From contig CAYOKT010000080.1 of the NCBI GenBank assembly GCA_964404605.1, positions 1 to 12,534 of the forward strand: a stretch of DNA of 12,534 nt. Direction: 5' to 3'. Numbering within the stretch: the stretch's first letter is position 1; each line of letters starts with the position of its first letter. A program made the position numbers and the translations under genes. The DNA is from CAYOKT01 sp964404605. Lineage in GTDB: Bacteria; Electryoneota; Electryoneia; Electryoneales; Electryoneaceae. Positions 12,434 through 12,534 of the stretch are shown one piece after another. The notes under the pieces were generated by a model. That model made no database searches. It was not told the origin of the DNA and saw nothing but the letters and a program-made list of their open reading frames with translations.

Positions 12434-12534
12434 GTAGCTGAAGGCGTAGGCGGGTAGCTGAAGGCGTAGGCGGGTTTGCCCGCAGGCGAAGGTGGGAGCC
12501 GCCTTCGCGCCGCTTCGGCGGGCCAGGCTGCATC

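Larger units (their letters stand above)
12208..12534. other. Gene-free, repeat-filled end of the window
   Basis: No gene is supported in these 327 bases. The stretch holds the palindromic element at 12216-12328, the 12-base tandem array at 12374-12433, a 20-base direct duplication at 12434-12473 and a GC-rich inverted repeat (CGAAGG ... CCTTCG) near 12488-12507. Open frames across it only reflect the repeats. Confidence 0.5.

Overview
The window is GC-rich bacterial DNA with short, AT-rich, hairpin-rich intergenic islands. Multihaem cytochrome, CCG-type iron-sulfur protein, sigma-54 control and Cys-containing PAS domains together suggest an anaerobic or facultatively anaerobic respirer, such as a sulfate- or metal-reducing deltaproteobacterium in the broad sense or a related candidate phylum. 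The sequence alone does not fix the taxon.

Layout. (1) 41-829, plus strand: a TrmH-type tRNA 2'-O-methyltransferase with a good sigma-70 promoter. (2) 830-1110: a convergent intergenic island with three hairpins and a dispersed repeat. (3) 1111-8812, minus strand: one tightly packed operon, transcribed right to left. Its genes are a NifX-like/zinc-ribbon protein, a DsrK/HmcF-like CCG iron-sulfur protein, a DsrM/HmcE/NarI-like cytochrome b, a 16-Cys HmcB/DsrO-like ferredoxin, an HmcC/DsrP/NrfD-like membrane protein fused to a six-haem cytochrome c, a soluble PAS-PAS histidine kinase and a receiver-only response regulator. Three of the junctions are ATGA overlaps. (4) 8813-9684: the control region, with a long repetitive leader, a near-consensus sigma-54 promoter at 9099-9114, a cluster of TGTTGCA half-sites about 80-130 bases upstream of the start, and an inverted copy of the island at 845-1027. 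(5) 9685-11061, minus strand: a sigma-54 enhancer-binding protein with a Cys-PAS sensor domain. Its own upstream region carries a second TGTTGCA cluster. (6) 11329-12207, plus strand: a DUF1861-like predicted beta-propeller glycosidase-related protein. (7) 12208-12534: a palindromic dispersed element followed by short tandem repeats.

Reading. The operon encodes what looks like a compact Hmc/Dsr-type transmembrane redox complex. Electrons would pass between periplasmic haems, the quinone pool or b haems, and a cytoplasmic CCG iron-sulfur protein. In the Hmc and DsrMKJOP complexes I know, the cytochrome c is a separate subunit; here it is fused to the NrfD-like subunit. The neighbouring enhancer-binding protein very probably activates the sigma-54 promoter through TGTTGCA sites and controls its own gene through the same motif. 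Two 183-bp elements in opposite orientation bracket the operon together with its promoter, so the cluster has the outline of a discrete module.
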